A program made the position numbers and the translations under genes. This document shows, piece by piece, positions 8,588 through 16,319 of a DNA stretch of 39,607 bases. Source of the DNA: Leucothrix pacifica (GTDB lineage: Bacteria; Pseudomonadota; Gammaproteobacteria; Thiotrichales; Thiotrichaceae); the NCBI RefSeq assembly GCF_003172875.1, contig NZ_QGKM01000047.1, forward strand, positions 1 to 39,607, read 5' to 3'. Every line of letters starts with the position of its first letter. Position 1 is the first letter of the stretch. Under the pieces are notes generated by a model. It was not told the DNA's origin, ran no database searches, and saw only the letters and a program-made list of their open reading frames with translations.

Positions 8588-9763
8588 ATGGTGAGTCAGC
8601 AAAAAGCGCTGGATGAGCGCGCTTTGAAAGCGGTCGCAGTACAGTTTTTAATTAATGGCACGGTAGTGGCCTCGTATATTCCACGATTACCAGAGATTCG
8701 TGACTCGCTGAATGTTGATCTCGGTACCATCGGGCAGATCCTGACGATGGCCAGCTTGTTTGGTTTGTTCGGCAGTTGGTTATCCAGCAAAGTGGTGACA
8801 CGCTTTGGCACCAAACAAACCATGATTGTCGGCACCATCGGGCTGATTCTGACACTCCCTTTTATTGCCTACGCCTCAGCCGTGTGGTCATTACTCTTGG
8901 TGCTGGGTCTTATCATGATGCTAGACCCTGTGGTTGATGTGGCGATGAATATTCAGGGCTCCAATATTAGCGCGCGACGTCATACCCCTGTGATGAATCG
9001 ACTACATGGCCTGTGGAGTATTGGAACGGTTGTGGGGGGATTGCTGGCGTCCCTGATGGCAGCGATGTTGATTCCTTTGCACTGGCATTTGATCGGAGCC
9101 TCCTGTTTATTATCCGGTGCATTGTGGTATGTGGGGCGTGGTTTGCTGGATTCTGATGAGGTTGAAGCAGCAGGCGCTGAGCAGTCAGAGGTTAAAGCAT
9201 CCCGCAAAGCGCAAGTACCGACCTCCTTATGGTTGTTTGCGATATTAGGTGCGGTGATGTTGGTACCGGAAGTGGTTGGAAGCGACTGGGCTCCGTTTCG
9301 TGCCAAAGATGACTTACACACCTCAGCCGGTGTCGCGGGCATGGCGTATGTCGCGTTTACAGGTGGCATGGTATTCGGGCGTTTAACCGGTGACTGGCTC
9401 AGCGCCAAACTGGGTAAAGCGATGCTGCTGAATTACTCGGTAGTGACCTCAACGATTGGTTTATCGATTGCCTGTTTGATTGATGTGACGCCTCTGGTGT
9501 TTATTGGATTGGCTATCGCTGGTATCGGTGTATCCGTACTGTTTCCAACGTTGTATGACGTCGCTGCACAAGACCCACACCGCCCTGGCGCAGCCTTGGG
9601 CGCACTGACTGCAGGTTCACGTGGCATTATGTTGATTGCACCGATTGCCATAGGCTTTCTGGCGGATACTGATGCACTGTCGGTTGGTGGAGCCATGGCA
9701 ATCGTGGCATTACCTTGCTTATTTATTGGTGGTATTTTGGCGCGTAAAACTCATCCTGCTTAA
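8588..9763 (+). CDS. MFS transporter (YbjJ/fucose-permease-like)
   Basis: A 391-residue integral membrane protein with about 12 hydrophobic segments and a charged central loop around residues 195-210. The N-terminal half has the family pattern YIPRLPEIRDSLNVDLGTIG, followed by a loop 2-3 motif (SSKVVTRFGTKQTM). The repeat in the second half is GRLTGDWLSAKLGKAM. These features resemble the YbjJ-like group of the major facilitator superfamily, whose substrates are mostly unknown. It follows malonyl-CoA decarboxylase on the same strand, but with 93 nt between them co-transcription is only possible, not shown. A gagaga ribosome-binding sequence precedes the start. Confidence 0.85.
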   Translation: MVSQQKALDERALKAVAVQFLINGTVVASYIPRLPEIRDSLNVDLGTIGQILTMASLFGLFGSWLSSKVVTRFGTKQTMIVGTIGLILTLPFIAYASAVWSLLLVLGLIMMLDPVVDVAMNIQGSNISARRHTPVMNRLHGLWSIGTVVGGLLASLMAAMLIPLHWHLIGASCLLSGALWYVGRGLLDSDEVEAAGAEQSEVKASRKAQVPTSLWLFAILGAVMLVPEVVGSDWAPFRAKDDLHTSAGVAGMAYVAFTGGMVFGRLTGDWLSAKLGKAMLLNYSVVTSTIGLSIACLIDVTPLVFIGLAIAGIGVSVLFPTLYDVAAQDPHRPGAALGALTAGSRGIMLIAPIAIGFLADTDALSVGGAMAIVALPCLFIGGILARKTHPA

Positions 9764-9813
9764 GTAAGTTAGGGTGGTATGATGTGACTCTGTTTTTATA
9801 GTCAGATAGCCAC

Positions 9814-10704
9814 ATGTACCCAATTAATTACATCGAGCCAGTATTCCGTCCACCCAGTGAAGCCTATTCACTGATCTTGCAAGTCACCAATGGTTGTTCG
9901 TGGAATAAGTGTACTTTCTGCGATATGTACACAGCGGATCAAAAGAAATTCCGTCCTAAACCGCAAGCTGATATTGATCAGGAGTTGCAGGCGATTGCCG
10001 CCAGTGGTGAGCGTGTTCGACGCGTGTTTCTGGCCGATGGCGATGCGGTGACGTTGTCATTTCGACGCCTCAAAGCTATTCTTGAATCCATCCAAAAATA
10101 CCTGCCGAATGTGCAGCGTGTTTCCTCCTATTGCCTGCCGCGAAACCTGAAAAATAAAACCGTTGAAGAGCTGACAGAGTTACGGGAATTGGGGCTGTCG
10201 CTAATGTACGTTGGTTGCGAAAGTGGTGATGATCACGTACTGGCAGCGATTGAAAAAGGCGAGACGTTTGATAGCTCTCTGGAAGCGCTCAAGAAGATCA
10301 AACAAAGCGGCATGAAAAGCTCGGTGATGATTCTTAATGGCATGGGTGGCCAGCGCTATAGTGAGCAACATGCACTGAATTCAGCACGACTCATGAATGA
10401 AGCGCAGCCGGATTACTTAGCGACATTGGTGGTGTCATTTCCAATGGGTATGCAACGGGTGCAGGCTGGTTTTGACGGGCAGTATCAGGAATTGGAAAAG
10501 ATGGATTTGTTCCGTGAAATTCAGATGATGCTGGAGCAACTGGAGCTGGAGAAAACGATTTTCAGAAGTGATCATGCCTCGAATTATCTGGTGCTGAAGG
10601 GTGTATTGAGTAAGGATAAAGACAAGCTGTTGCAGATAGTGAATCAGGCGATTACTGCACCGGGTAGTGTGCGGTTAAGGGCGGAGTCGCAGCGGGGTTT
10701 GTAG
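9814..10704 (+). CDS. Radical SAM protein with CX4CX2C cluster motif
   Basis: A 296-residue enzyme of the radical SAM superfamily. The cluster ligands are Cys28, Cys33 and Cys36 in NGCSWNKCTFCDMY, giving a CX4CX2C spacing instead of the canonical CX3CX2C. This spacing occurs in one group of uncharacterised radical SAM proteins with the same NGC.WN.CTFC context. VFLADGDAVTL fits the SAM-binding strand region, and LSLMYVGCESGDD and GMKSSVMILNGMGG fit later barrel strands. There is no B12-binding or TRAM domain, so it is the bare barrel plus a short C-terminus. The start lies 50 nt after the MFS stop. The substrate is unknown. Confidence 0.85.
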   Translation: MYPINYIEPVFRPPSEAYSLILQVTNGCSWNKCTFCDMYTADQKKFRPKPQADIDQELQAIAASGERVRRVFLADGDAVTLSFRRLKAILESIQKYLPNVQRVSSYCLPRNLKNKTVEELTELRELGLSLMYVGCESGDDHVLAAIEKGETFDSSLEALKKIKQSGMKSSVMILNGMGGQRYSEQHALNSARLMNEAQPDYLATLVVSFPMGMQRVQAGFDGQYQELEKMDLFREIQMMLEQLELEKTIFRSDHASNYLVLKGVLSKDKDKLLQIVNQAITAPGSVRLRAESQRGL

Positions 10705-10973
10705 TTAGCCTTGAATAAATAAAGCGGATTTTTTGAAAAATTAGAATGTTTCTTTACTATATTAATTTGTACTTATAATAATTAAAAGTATGTCAATATA
10801 TATATTTTAAGACTCAAAAATAACTCTTTAAAGTTATTGATTACTTGCTGAGTTTAGATGACTTAAAATAACTTATTGACGCCTTGTATTTAATTAACTA
10901 TGGTGTTCTTTGATGGTTAAATCAACAATGTGGTTTTTATTATACTGAACATCGTCTTGCGGGGAGCATATCA
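10705..10973. other. AT-rich intergenic region upstream of the CAP-domain lipoprotein
   Basis: These 269 bases are strikingly AT-rich compared with their neighbours. A 7-bp inverted repeat (aataact at 10819-10825, agttatt at 10832-10838) is visible, as is a -10-like tatact at 10941-10946 without a convincing -35 partner. The ribosome-binding sequence ggggag (10961-10966) precedes the lipoprotein ATG by 7 nt. AT-rich leaders of this type are often bound by nucleoid proteins of the H-NS kind; that is inference. Confidence 0.45.
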
Positions 10974-12188
10974 ATGTATAGAAAAATTCTTTTGGCAACA
11001 TCACTTAGCTTAATGCTTGCAGCTTGTGGGGGGGATGACTCACCTTCAACAGATACACCGACACCTAACCCGAGTACCGATACGGGCAACGATACAGATA
11101 CAGATACAGGCAACGATACTGATACGGATACAGGTAACGATACTGATACGGATACAGGTAACGATACTGATACGGATACAGGTAACGATACTGATACTGA
11201 TACTGATACGAGCACCGACGCAGATACAGATACAGATACAGATACAGATACAGATACAGATACCGGCACCGATACGGATACTGTAACTGCTACAGGTGTT
11301 TACAAATGTCCTGCTACTGTGGAAACAGATGAAGACTACGACGACTCATTCGTGCTGAACAGAACTGCCGATCGCGATTGGGGAGTTGATCAAGATCTAG
11401 CTTTCCAGTTACTGGTAACCGACTATACCGTCTCTGATATTGCTGCGCAGTACAATGCAGCAAGAGCCTTGGACAGTACGATCAATGAAAAACTAAAGAT
11501 GCCAGAGCAGGCGGAGTGGGACAACATGTCCTCTTCGGCTAAAGCGCTCTACTTAATCAATAGCGAACGTTGTGCTAGAGGCATATTGCCATTTAGTGGA
11601 ATAGCTCCAAACTTAGTAAGCTCAGCAGAAACCTATGCGGCAGAACTTGGTCAAACCAGAGTCTTAACTCATGGGCCTGATGGAAGCGTGGAAGCAAGGT
11701 TAGTCGCTGCAGGTGTCAACGCAGATACTGGCGGTAATGCTGACTTTACACTAAAGTCTGAGAGTCTGGGACAACATCAGGCCAATTCAAATGGTACTAG
11801 TTACTTAACATTACATGAGGTCGAAGCCAGGGTCGTTTACGATTGGCTGTATGATGATATCGAAGATCAAGGTGATGGTTATGGGCATCGTGAGCATGTC
11901 TTATTGAATGGTTATGAAGAAAATAGTGGAGAGTCTGGAGCAGAGGGTTTGTTGGGATTTGCTAAGCATGTAATAAACTTTGATCAAACAAGTGACGGCA
12001 ACACATTTAAATTTAGTGAAGCCTGGACAGTTATGCACAGTTTTGATCCTAATACATCTTACGATCTGAGCGCAGTAACAGCGGCTCCCGCTTTAATGGG
12101 GCCTGAAAGTCAAGCAGATTGCTTGAGTGGAAGTAGCTTTACAGAGAGTTTGGACTCTGATGGTAACAATACCTCAACCTGTGACTAG
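10974..12188 (+). CDS. CAP/SCP-domain lipoprotein with Thr-Asp repeat stalk
   Basis: A 404-residue surface or periplasmic lipoprotein. The signal ends in LMLAAC with lipidated Cys18 and is followed by GGDD. Residues of about 27-106 are an almost pure Thr-Asp tract in TGNDTDTD units, acidic and probably extended, acting as a stalk or Ca2+-binding spacer. The C-terminal part looks like a divergent CAP (CRISP/antigen 5/PR-1) domain: LYLINSERCARG, SSAETYAAELGQTRVLTHG, EARVVYDWLYDDIED and GYGHREHVLLNG match the helix and His/Glu cleft pattern. The cleft residues appear kept, but activity is not established for bacterial CAP proteins. A clear terminator follows the gene. Confidence 0.8.
   Translation: MYRKILLATSLSLMLAACGGDDSPSTDTPTPNPSTDTGNDTDTDTGNDTDTDTGNDTDTDTGNDTDTDTGNDTDTDTDTSTDADTDTDTDTDTDTDTGTDTDTVTATGVYKCPATVETDEDYDDSFVLNRTADRDWGVDQDLAFQLLVTDYTVSDIAAQYNAARALDSTINEKLKMPEQAEWDNMSSSAKALYLINSERCARGILPFSGIAPNLVSSAETYAAELGQTRVLTHGPDGSVEARLVAAGVNADTGGNADFTLKSESLGQHQANSNGTSYLTLHEVEARVVYDWLYDDIEDQGDGYGHREHVLLNGYEENSGESGAEGLLGFAKHVINFDQTSDGNTFKFSEAWTVMHSFDPNTSYDLSAVTAAPALMGPESQADCLSGSSFTESLDSDGNNTSTCD
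11079..11282 (+). repeat. In-frame minisatellite encoding Thr-Asp repeats
   Basis: Roughly 200 bases are built from the hexamer gataca/gatacg/gatact, organised first as a 24-bp unit (about four to five copies, encoding TGNDTDTD) and then as plain hexamers. Third positions vary between copies (aca, act, acg), showing some age, but the central 24-bp copies are identical or nearly so. Since the units are multiples of three, copy-number change would alter stalk length without breaking the frame. Confidence 0.9.
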
Positions 12189-12242
12189 TTAGTGCTGTTT
12201 ATGAGCAAATAAAGTTGTTCATAAACCCCTAGCAACTTAAGA

Positions 12243-12275
12243 GCCCCTCCATTAGATTGGAGGGGCGTTTCTATT
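12243..12275 (+). terminator. Rho-independent terminator after the CAP lipoprotein gene
   Basis: An 8-bp GC-rich stem, gcccctcc (12243-12250) paired with ggaggggc (12259-12266), encloses an 8-base loop. It is followed by a T-rich tail (gtttctattt). It lies 55 nt downstream of the stop codon. Confidence 0.85.
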
Positions 12276-12369
12276 TGATGTGTACAAAGAAGAGATTAGG
12301 GTGTGAGCTGTTATTAAGTGTTTAACCAGCACATAATTATTAATGATTAAGTTTTTGTTGCTTTACTGA

Positions 12370-12489
12370 TCAGTAAGGCCCATCAGGCTTTGGCAGTTCT
12401 TCCCGTGGCACGCCTTCATAGGGATTTTCATACTCGTATTGCTCCGCTTCCTCCCAATCAGCCGGTGCTTCGTCTGAGTAAAATATCAT
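12370..12489 (-). CDS. Small acidic 39-residue protein coupled to the DUF2007 gene
   Basis: This short ORF starts at 12489, where its ATG overlaps the stop of the DUF2007 gene (ATGA), and ends with TGA at 12370. The product is 39 residues long, acidic and rich in Glu, Pro and Tyr, with an EEAEQYEYENPYEGVP core. No signal peptide or membrane segment is visible. The exact 4-nt overlap, the absence of a gap and the biased, low-basic composition argue that it is translated by coupling. I do not recognise the family and its function is unknown. It may be a partner or regulator of the DUF2007 membrane protein. Confidence 0.55.
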   Translation of the reverse strand: MIFYSDEAPADWEEAEQYEYENPYEGVPREELPKPDGPY

Positions 12490-13064
12490 GTCAGAGCCGT
12501 TCGATCGTGTGAGGTAATTGCTGTAGTTGGAGCCAGAAAAAACAATACAAACACCATGAACATTGCAAGTAGTAGCGACAGTACGAAGACAATACTTCGG
12601 CTAGCGCTTGAGAAGACGCCCTTGTCAGACCTGAAAACATGACCACAGTCATCACAGCTGTAATAGCGCTGAGAAAAGGCAAGCGGTGATTGGAAGAAAT
12701 AAAGCACAATCAACGATAAATTGCGCATCCACTCTAGTTTGGAAATCTTATAGCTATCACACTTTGGGCAACGCATCGGTACTTCGGGTATGAAGTCGGC
12801 TGCTACTGCTTCCGGTAATGCTTCACTGTCGAGTTTGCTAATCTGATATTCATCGTTATCGGTAAGCTCAAGAATTTCTATGGCCTCATCAACAAAGGCT
12901 TCGGGGACACTTACTTTAACCCCGCCGAGCTCTGAGGAAAGAAACCAATCCATTGTAATGTACTGATCGTCTTCAAGAGTGGCAGGTATACCTTCCGCTT
13001 CCAGCCTGCCTTTGACGATGTGAGCATCCATCGCCACAGTATGTGTGGATACAACAACATTCAT
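12486..13064 (-). CDS. DUF2007-domain zinc-ribbon membrane protein
   Basis: A 192-residue protein. Residues 1-68 form a DUF2007-like domain (a small ferredoxin-like fold annotated as a putative prokaryotic signal-transducing domain): VVVSTHTVAMDAHIVKGRLE, AEGIPATLEDD and GGVKVSVPEAFVDEAIEIL. A zinc ribbon follows, with Cys99 and Cys102 (CPKC) and Cys137 and Cys140 (CDDC). A C-terminal membrane segment lies at about residues 158-178. The start has a strong ribosome-binding sequence (gggaggt). Its stop overlaps the start of a 39-codon ORF. It may sense something at the membrane, but the role is not known. Confidence 0.75.
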   Translation of the reverse strand: MNVVVSTHTVAMDAHIVKGRLEAEGIPATLEDDQYITMDWFLSSELGGVKVSVPEAFVDEAIEILELTDNDEYQISKLDSEALPEAVAADFIPEVPMRCPKCDSYKISKLEWMRNLSLIVLYFFQSPLAFSQRYYSCDDCGHVFRSDKGVFSSASRSIVFVLSLLLAMFMVFVLFFLAPTTAITSHDRTALT

Positions 13065-13148
13065 AGCGATACCTCCCTGATGCCTTTAAAAGTCGATCTA
13101 TTTTGGCTTAAAATATACACTAAAATCGGTGGTTTATGAATGATGAAT

Positions 13149-13925
13149 TTATTGCGCAGGTGGCTTAAATGCCAAATAAGCATCCATAAAGGATGCCTCC
13201 TGAACCGGTGACTTCTCTATTTTCTCAAACCCGGCGTTGCGCAACATTTCAAACAACTCTTGTTCATCAATAGGATAATTATGGGCGCTTATTTCTGTTT
13301 CTGTGTTACTCAATAGATTGTTGATCACATCGATTGTGGTGCGCAGCTGCGTTTCAGGGTCATAAGAAACCGTCGTTTTGACCTTGAAAGTCAGGCTATC
13401 CGTTCCTGTCATGTGATAAGGTGTCTCAGGCTTTGCTTTCTCTGGTGTGGGTATATCGATATACAGAAAACCGCCCTCAGCAACCTTGCTAAACATACCA
13501 TCCAGCGCCTGTTGCATCGCTGATAATGCGGTGGTACGGTCAAGTGGCGCGTCATCGCAATACGCCCCTGAAAATAACAAGGAGTTACCACGGCATAATA
13601 CAGCGTCGTAACTATAAGGAACGCGCATCGGCAACTCATGCCAGCTTGATAAATACGTCGGAATCGTCAGCTTTTCTTCTTTGCGCCTGGCATTAAAAAA
13701 CGCCAGCATGTCAGGGGAGCCATCCGAGTAGCTGATATTCAAACCTTGTTGTTTAAATTCAATTGCGGGAAACCCCGTACCGCCAGCGCAATCCAGAACC
13801 ATCTCCACATCATGCGACTTGAGCAGATCTGCCAGTACTTGTGCGTAGTCACTGCCCCACAGCTCTCGCGCCCGATAATCCCATTGCTTAGCGAACTCTT
13901 GCAAACTACGTCGTTGGTCGCTCAT
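13149..13925 (-). CDS. Class I SAM-dependent methyltransferase
   Basis: A 258-residue cytoplasmic methyltransferase. Motif I is VLDCAGGTG (residues 43-51), followed by an acidic loop in YSDGSPDMLAFFN and motif II/post II in YDAVLCRGNSLLF. LYIDIPTPEKAK lies after the core strands. The pattern CAGGTGFPA with a following SDGS resembles the glycine/sarcosine N-methyltransferase branch, but the substrate cannot be assigned. It stands alone, 84 nt upstream of the DUF2007 gene on the same strand. Confidence 0.8.
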   Translation of the reverse strand: MSDQRRSLQEFAKQWDYRARELWGSDYAQVLADLLKSHDVEMVLDCAGGTGFPAIEFKQQGLNISYSDGSPDMLAFFNARRKEEKLTIPTYLSSWHELPMRVPYSYDAVLCRGNSLLFSGAYCDDAPLDRTTALSAMQQALDGMFSKVAEGGFLYIDIPTPEKAKPETPYHMTGTDSLTFKVKTTVSYDPETQLRTTIDVINNLLSNTETEISAHNYPIDEQELFEMLRNAGFEKIEKSPVQEASFMDAYLAFKPPAQ

Positions 13926-14018
13926 CCGTGATGCTTCCTCTTGGTTCGGAAGGTAGCAGTCTAGCGTTATTAATGAGCAATCCCTAGCGATAGCCAGCCA
14001 GATAACGGTATTGTAATA

Positions 14019-14435
14019 CTAATGCTCCGAGGTGCATTTCCCATGATCACTCAATGCACTGAGTACATAACAATCACTGACCATGCCATCACCGTGACAA
14101 TGGTCGGTGATTCTCTGTAACTCCACTTCCAACCGTTTCAGGCTGGCGATTTTGTGTTGTGTATCCAAGAGTTGTTGACGTGCAATCTGACTGGCCTCGG
14201 CACAGCTTTTATCCGGATGGTGGTTCAGCTCAATCAATGCACCAATCGCCTCGATGGAAAACCCAAGATCCCGCGCATGTTTGATAAATTTCAAACGCTC
14301 CAGAGAAGCCTCACCATAGCGCCGTTGGTTGCCCTCGGTACGAAACGGTGGGTCGATCAAACCGATCTGTTCGTAATAGCGAATAGTGGGTACTTTCACC
14401 CCTGCTTGTTTGGATAACACACCGATAGAAAACAT
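14019..14435 (-). CDS. MerR-family metal-responsive regulator (CadR/ZntR-like)
   Basis: A 138-residue regulator. The N-terminal helix-turn-helix and wing are canonical (IGVLSKQAGVKVPTIRYYEQ, FRTEGNQRRYGEASLERLKF), followed by a dimerisation helix. Cys78, Cys113 and Cys122 sit where the metal ligands of ZntR/CadR are found (Cys79, Cys114 and Cys124 in ZntR), with a further Cys134 near the C-terminus. The CHGDGMVSDC loop is the metal-binding loop. The gene is divergent from a CDF-type transporter, and the shared 71-nt gap holds a perfect MerR-type promoter. The inducer is probably a divalent soft metal (Cd, Pb, Zn or Co); which one is not decidable. Confidence 0.88.
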   Translation of the reverse strand: MFSIGVLSKQAGVKVPTIRYYEQIGLIDPPFRTEGNQRRYGEASLERLKFIKHARDLGFSIEAIGALIELNHHPDKSCAEASQIARQQLLDTQHKIASLKRLEVELQRITDHCHGDGMVSDCYVLSALSDHGKCTSEH

Positions 14436-14445
14436 AAAAAATCTC

Positions 14446-14476
14446 TTGAAGCTCTAGTCACTAGAGAAATTATACT
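14446..14476 (+). promoter_or_regulatory. MerR-type promoter with 19-bp spacer and operator palindrome
   Basis: A -35 box ttgaag (14446-14451) and a -10 box tatact (14471-14476) are separated by 19 bp, the over-long spacing that MerR regulators correct by twisting DNA. The spacer contains a perfect 7-1-7 palindrome, ctctagt-c-actagag (14452-14466). It drives the metal transporter gene and lies 10 nt from the regulator's own start, so binding should also repress the regulator. The half-sites closely resemble the CadR/ZntR-type operator pattern. Confidence 0.88.
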
Positions 14477-14506
14477 GGGTTCATACATGAACAAAAGAGG
14501 TATGTG

Positions 14507-15145
14507 ATGTCTGGATGCTGTGGCCAAGATGCCAAGTTTGAGGGAGTCTCCGAGGATTACAAACGGCGGCTATGGATTATTATTGCAATCAATGCAGTGA
14601 TGTTTTTTGTGGAAATGGGGGCAGGGCGTCTGGCGCAGTCACAGGCTTTGCAGGCGGATGCATTAGACTTTCTGGGCGATGCGCTGACTTACGGTATTTC
14701 ACTGGCTGTGATTGGTGCGTCGATACAAGCCCGAACCAATGCCGCCTTGTTTAAAGGGATCAGCTTGCTGGCAGTGGGAGTATGGGTGTTTGGCTCCACG
14801 ATTTACCGGCTGTTTTACAGCGGTGTGCCGGAGGCTGACATTATGGGCTGGATTGGCTTTTTAGCGCTGGTGGCGAACCTTGTTAGTGTCATGCTGCTGG
14901 TGAAATATAAAGACGGTGATGCCAATGTGCGCTCGGTGTGGCTGTGCTCGCGCAATGATGCGATTGGAAATGTCGCGGTGATGCTGGCAGCGCTGGGCGT
15001 ATGGGGTACGGCGACCATGTGGCCTGACTTGTTGGTGGCTTTTATTATGGCCGCGCTGTTTTTGTCATCGGCGTATCAGATTTTACGGCAAGCGCTGGAG
15101 GAGAGACGTGCTGAAACAGCGCATTGCCATATAGACTCGAATTAG
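14507..15145 (+). CDS. CDF-like cation transporter lacking the cytoplasmic domain
   Basis: A 212-residue membrane protein resembling cation diffusion facilitators. It starts with a short Cys-containing N-terminus (MSGCCGQD) and has about six hydrophobic segments. The TM2 metal site is ADALDFLGDA (Asp51, Asp54 and Asp58), where CDFs usually have HxxxD or DxxxD. The TM5 counterpart is SRNDAIGNVAVM, with Asp and Asn in place of the usual His/Asp and Asp. The C-terminal metallochaperone-like domain of typical CDFs is absent; a short His tail (TAHCHIDSN) remains. The ATG at 14507 is preferred over the GTG at 14504 because of aaagagg upstream. Expression should be metal-induced through the divergent MerR regulator. 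Confidence 0.82.
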   Translation: MSGCCGQDAKFEGVSEDYKRRLWIIIAINAVMFFVEMGAGRLAQSQALQADALDFLGDALTYGISLAVIGASIQARTNAALFKGISLLAVGVWVFGSTIYRLFYSGVPEADIMGWIGFLALVANLVSVMLLVKYKDGDANVRSVWLCSRNDAIGNVAVMLAALGVWGTATMWPDLLVAFIMAALFLSSAYQILRQALEERRAETAHCHIDSN

Positions 15146-15164
15146 CGCGATAAAAATCGCTAAT
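15141..15164. terminator. Possible bidirectional terminator between convergent genes
   Basis: The 7-bp stem attagcg (15141-15147) paired with cgctaat (15158-15164) overlaps the stop codons of both the transporter and the acetyltransferase genes. The loop is A-rich, but no long T tract follows on either side, so efficiency may be modest. Confidence 0.45.
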
Positions 15165-15645
15165 CTTCGCAGTATTTCAAACCTGCTTTGAGCTCCTCAA
15201 ACATCAGGTAATCCGTTTCTTCCATGCCTAGAGCGCTATACGTTTTCTGGGCATTTACATTGTCCTTCTCGACATACAAGCGGAAGCCACACACCGACGG
15301 ATCATTTGATGCGATCTGTTTTACCTCGTCATACAGCGCCCGATAAATCCCCTGACGACGGTGCGATTCCAGAATATAAACACTCTGCACCCACCAAATC
15401 ACCCCATTACGCCAATCACTCCATTCGGTTGTGACCATGAGCGAACCAACGATTTCTCCCTCACTCTCAGCAACCAAGTAAAAGCCATGAGCGGGGTTGG
15501 CGATCATAGTGTTTACTCCGGCTAAAATGACTTCAGGCAGTAGTTTTTTATGCTCGGTTTCAAAAGCCATTTGGCGGTTGAAGTCGGCGATGGCAGGCGC
15601 ATCCGGAGTCTGCGCCTGACGAATAGTGACGTTTGCTGTTGGCAT
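15160..15645 (-). CDS. GNAT-family N-acetyltransferase
   Basis: A 161-residue acetyltransferase. The N-terminal strand and helix are typical (IRQAQTPDAPAIADFNRQMA). The acetyl-CoA binding motif A is in VQSVYILESHRRQGIYRALY, with the pyrophosphate-binding R-R-x-G-I pattern, and motif B is GFRLYVEKDNVNAQKTYSALGM. The length matches stand-alone GNAT enzymes. The substrate is unknown. It converges on the metal transporter, with 14 nt between their stops. Confidence 0.85.
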   Translation of the reverse strand: MPTANVTIRQAQTPDAPAIADFNRQMAFETEHKKLLPEVILAGVNTMIANPAHGFYLVAESEGEIVGSLMVTTEWSDWRNGVIWWVQSVYILESHRRQGIYRALYDEVKQIASNDPSVCGFRLYVEKDNVNAQKTYSALGMEETDYLMFEELKAGLKYCED

Positions 15646-15700
15646 GAGGAGCCTATGTGGTAGTAATTCTCAGAGCCAAGAATGCTACACTAAATTCGCC

Positions 15701-15820
15701 TTACAAACCTTCATGCGGCCTAAATACCTCATAGTGAATTTGCTCGTCGCTCACACCTAAGCCATAGTAAAGTCGGCGATTGTTAGTATCAGTGCGTAGC
15801 AGTTGGGGGAGGGGCTGCAT
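15701..15820 (-). pseudogene. Possible remnant or small ORF upstream of the acetyltransferase
   Basis: In the 15646-15946 gap a leftward frame is open from about 15880 to a TAA at 15701, with an ATG at 15820 giving 39 residues. The tail NRRLYYGLGVSDEQIHYEVF reads like genuine protein rather than random translation. No convincing ribosome-binding sequence precedes the ATG and the frame is open further upstream without a start, so this may be the 3' end of a decayed gene. The family is not recognised. I see nothing else in the gap. Confidence 0.3.
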
Positions 15821-15946
15821 CGGATGAGGTTGCTCAGAGTGTGCGGATATTGCTGGAAGCGTATAGCTGCGTAGATATTGGCTCGTATGAAGTTACTATA
15901 TCATGCTATGATTATCATCTGCTGATACTAATGCGAATTGGAATAT

Positions 15947-16318
15947 ATGCCCAACGAGAACGACAAAGGCTTAGAGACCCTACTCGATCTAAATGGAGTA
16001 GTCATTAGCCAAGAAAAGGGCTACTGGGTAAAGTTTGTGGTTTCAATGACAGATGTAACAAAAGAGCGCCCTCATGGACTGAGTTATAGCCTTACTCTTC
16101 ATGAAAAATACGGCAAACGTGTAATGGGCTATGACAATGCACATGCAGTGAAGCTACCCAAAAAGTACAAATATTCCGGCCGTATCACCGAGTATGATCA
16201 CCACCATCGTCATAGTTTAGATAGTGGTGTTCCATATGAATTTAAAGATGCCTACCAGCTTCTTCAGGATTTTTTTGAAAAAGTTGATGAGATCATAAGT
16301 AATGATCAGGAGAAGTAA
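15947..16318 (+). CDS. TumE-like toxin (DUF6516 family)
   Basis: A 123-residue protein matching the DUF6516/TumE toxin pattern: a central GLSYSLTLHEKYGKRVMGYD strand pair leading into DNAH (residues 63-66), a His cluster YDHHHRH (83-89), then PYEFKDAYQLLQDFFEKV. The His-rich centre is probably the active region. The ATG at 15947 is preferred to the TTG at 15938 because family homology does not need the extra three residues and ttgg lies just upstream. The antitoxin gene begins 1 nt after the stop. The toxin-first order is normal for this pair. The mechanism is not established from this sequence. Confidence 0.72.
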   Translation: MPNENDKGLETLLDLNGVVISQEKGYWVKFVVSMTDVTKERPHGLSYSLTLHEKYGKRVMGYDNAHAVKLPKKYKYSGRITEYDHHHRHSLDSGVPYEFKDAYQLLQDFFEKVDEIISNDQEK

Positions 16319-16319
16319 A

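Noticed and set aside
8980-9408. A 142-codon leftward ORF opposite the MFS gene
   Set aside because: Its composition is that of an antisense shadow, and it has no domain pattern or ribosome-binding sequence.
10940-11269. A 109-codon leftward ORF made of Ser-Val repeats opposite the CAP lipoprotein
   Set aside because: It is the reverse translation of the Thr-Asp minisatellite; the repeat keeps all frames open. The rightward gene has a signal peptide, domain and terminator.
11079-11282. Possible CRISPR array
   Set aside because: The repeats are contiguous 6- and 24-bp units without unique spacers and lie inside a coding frame.
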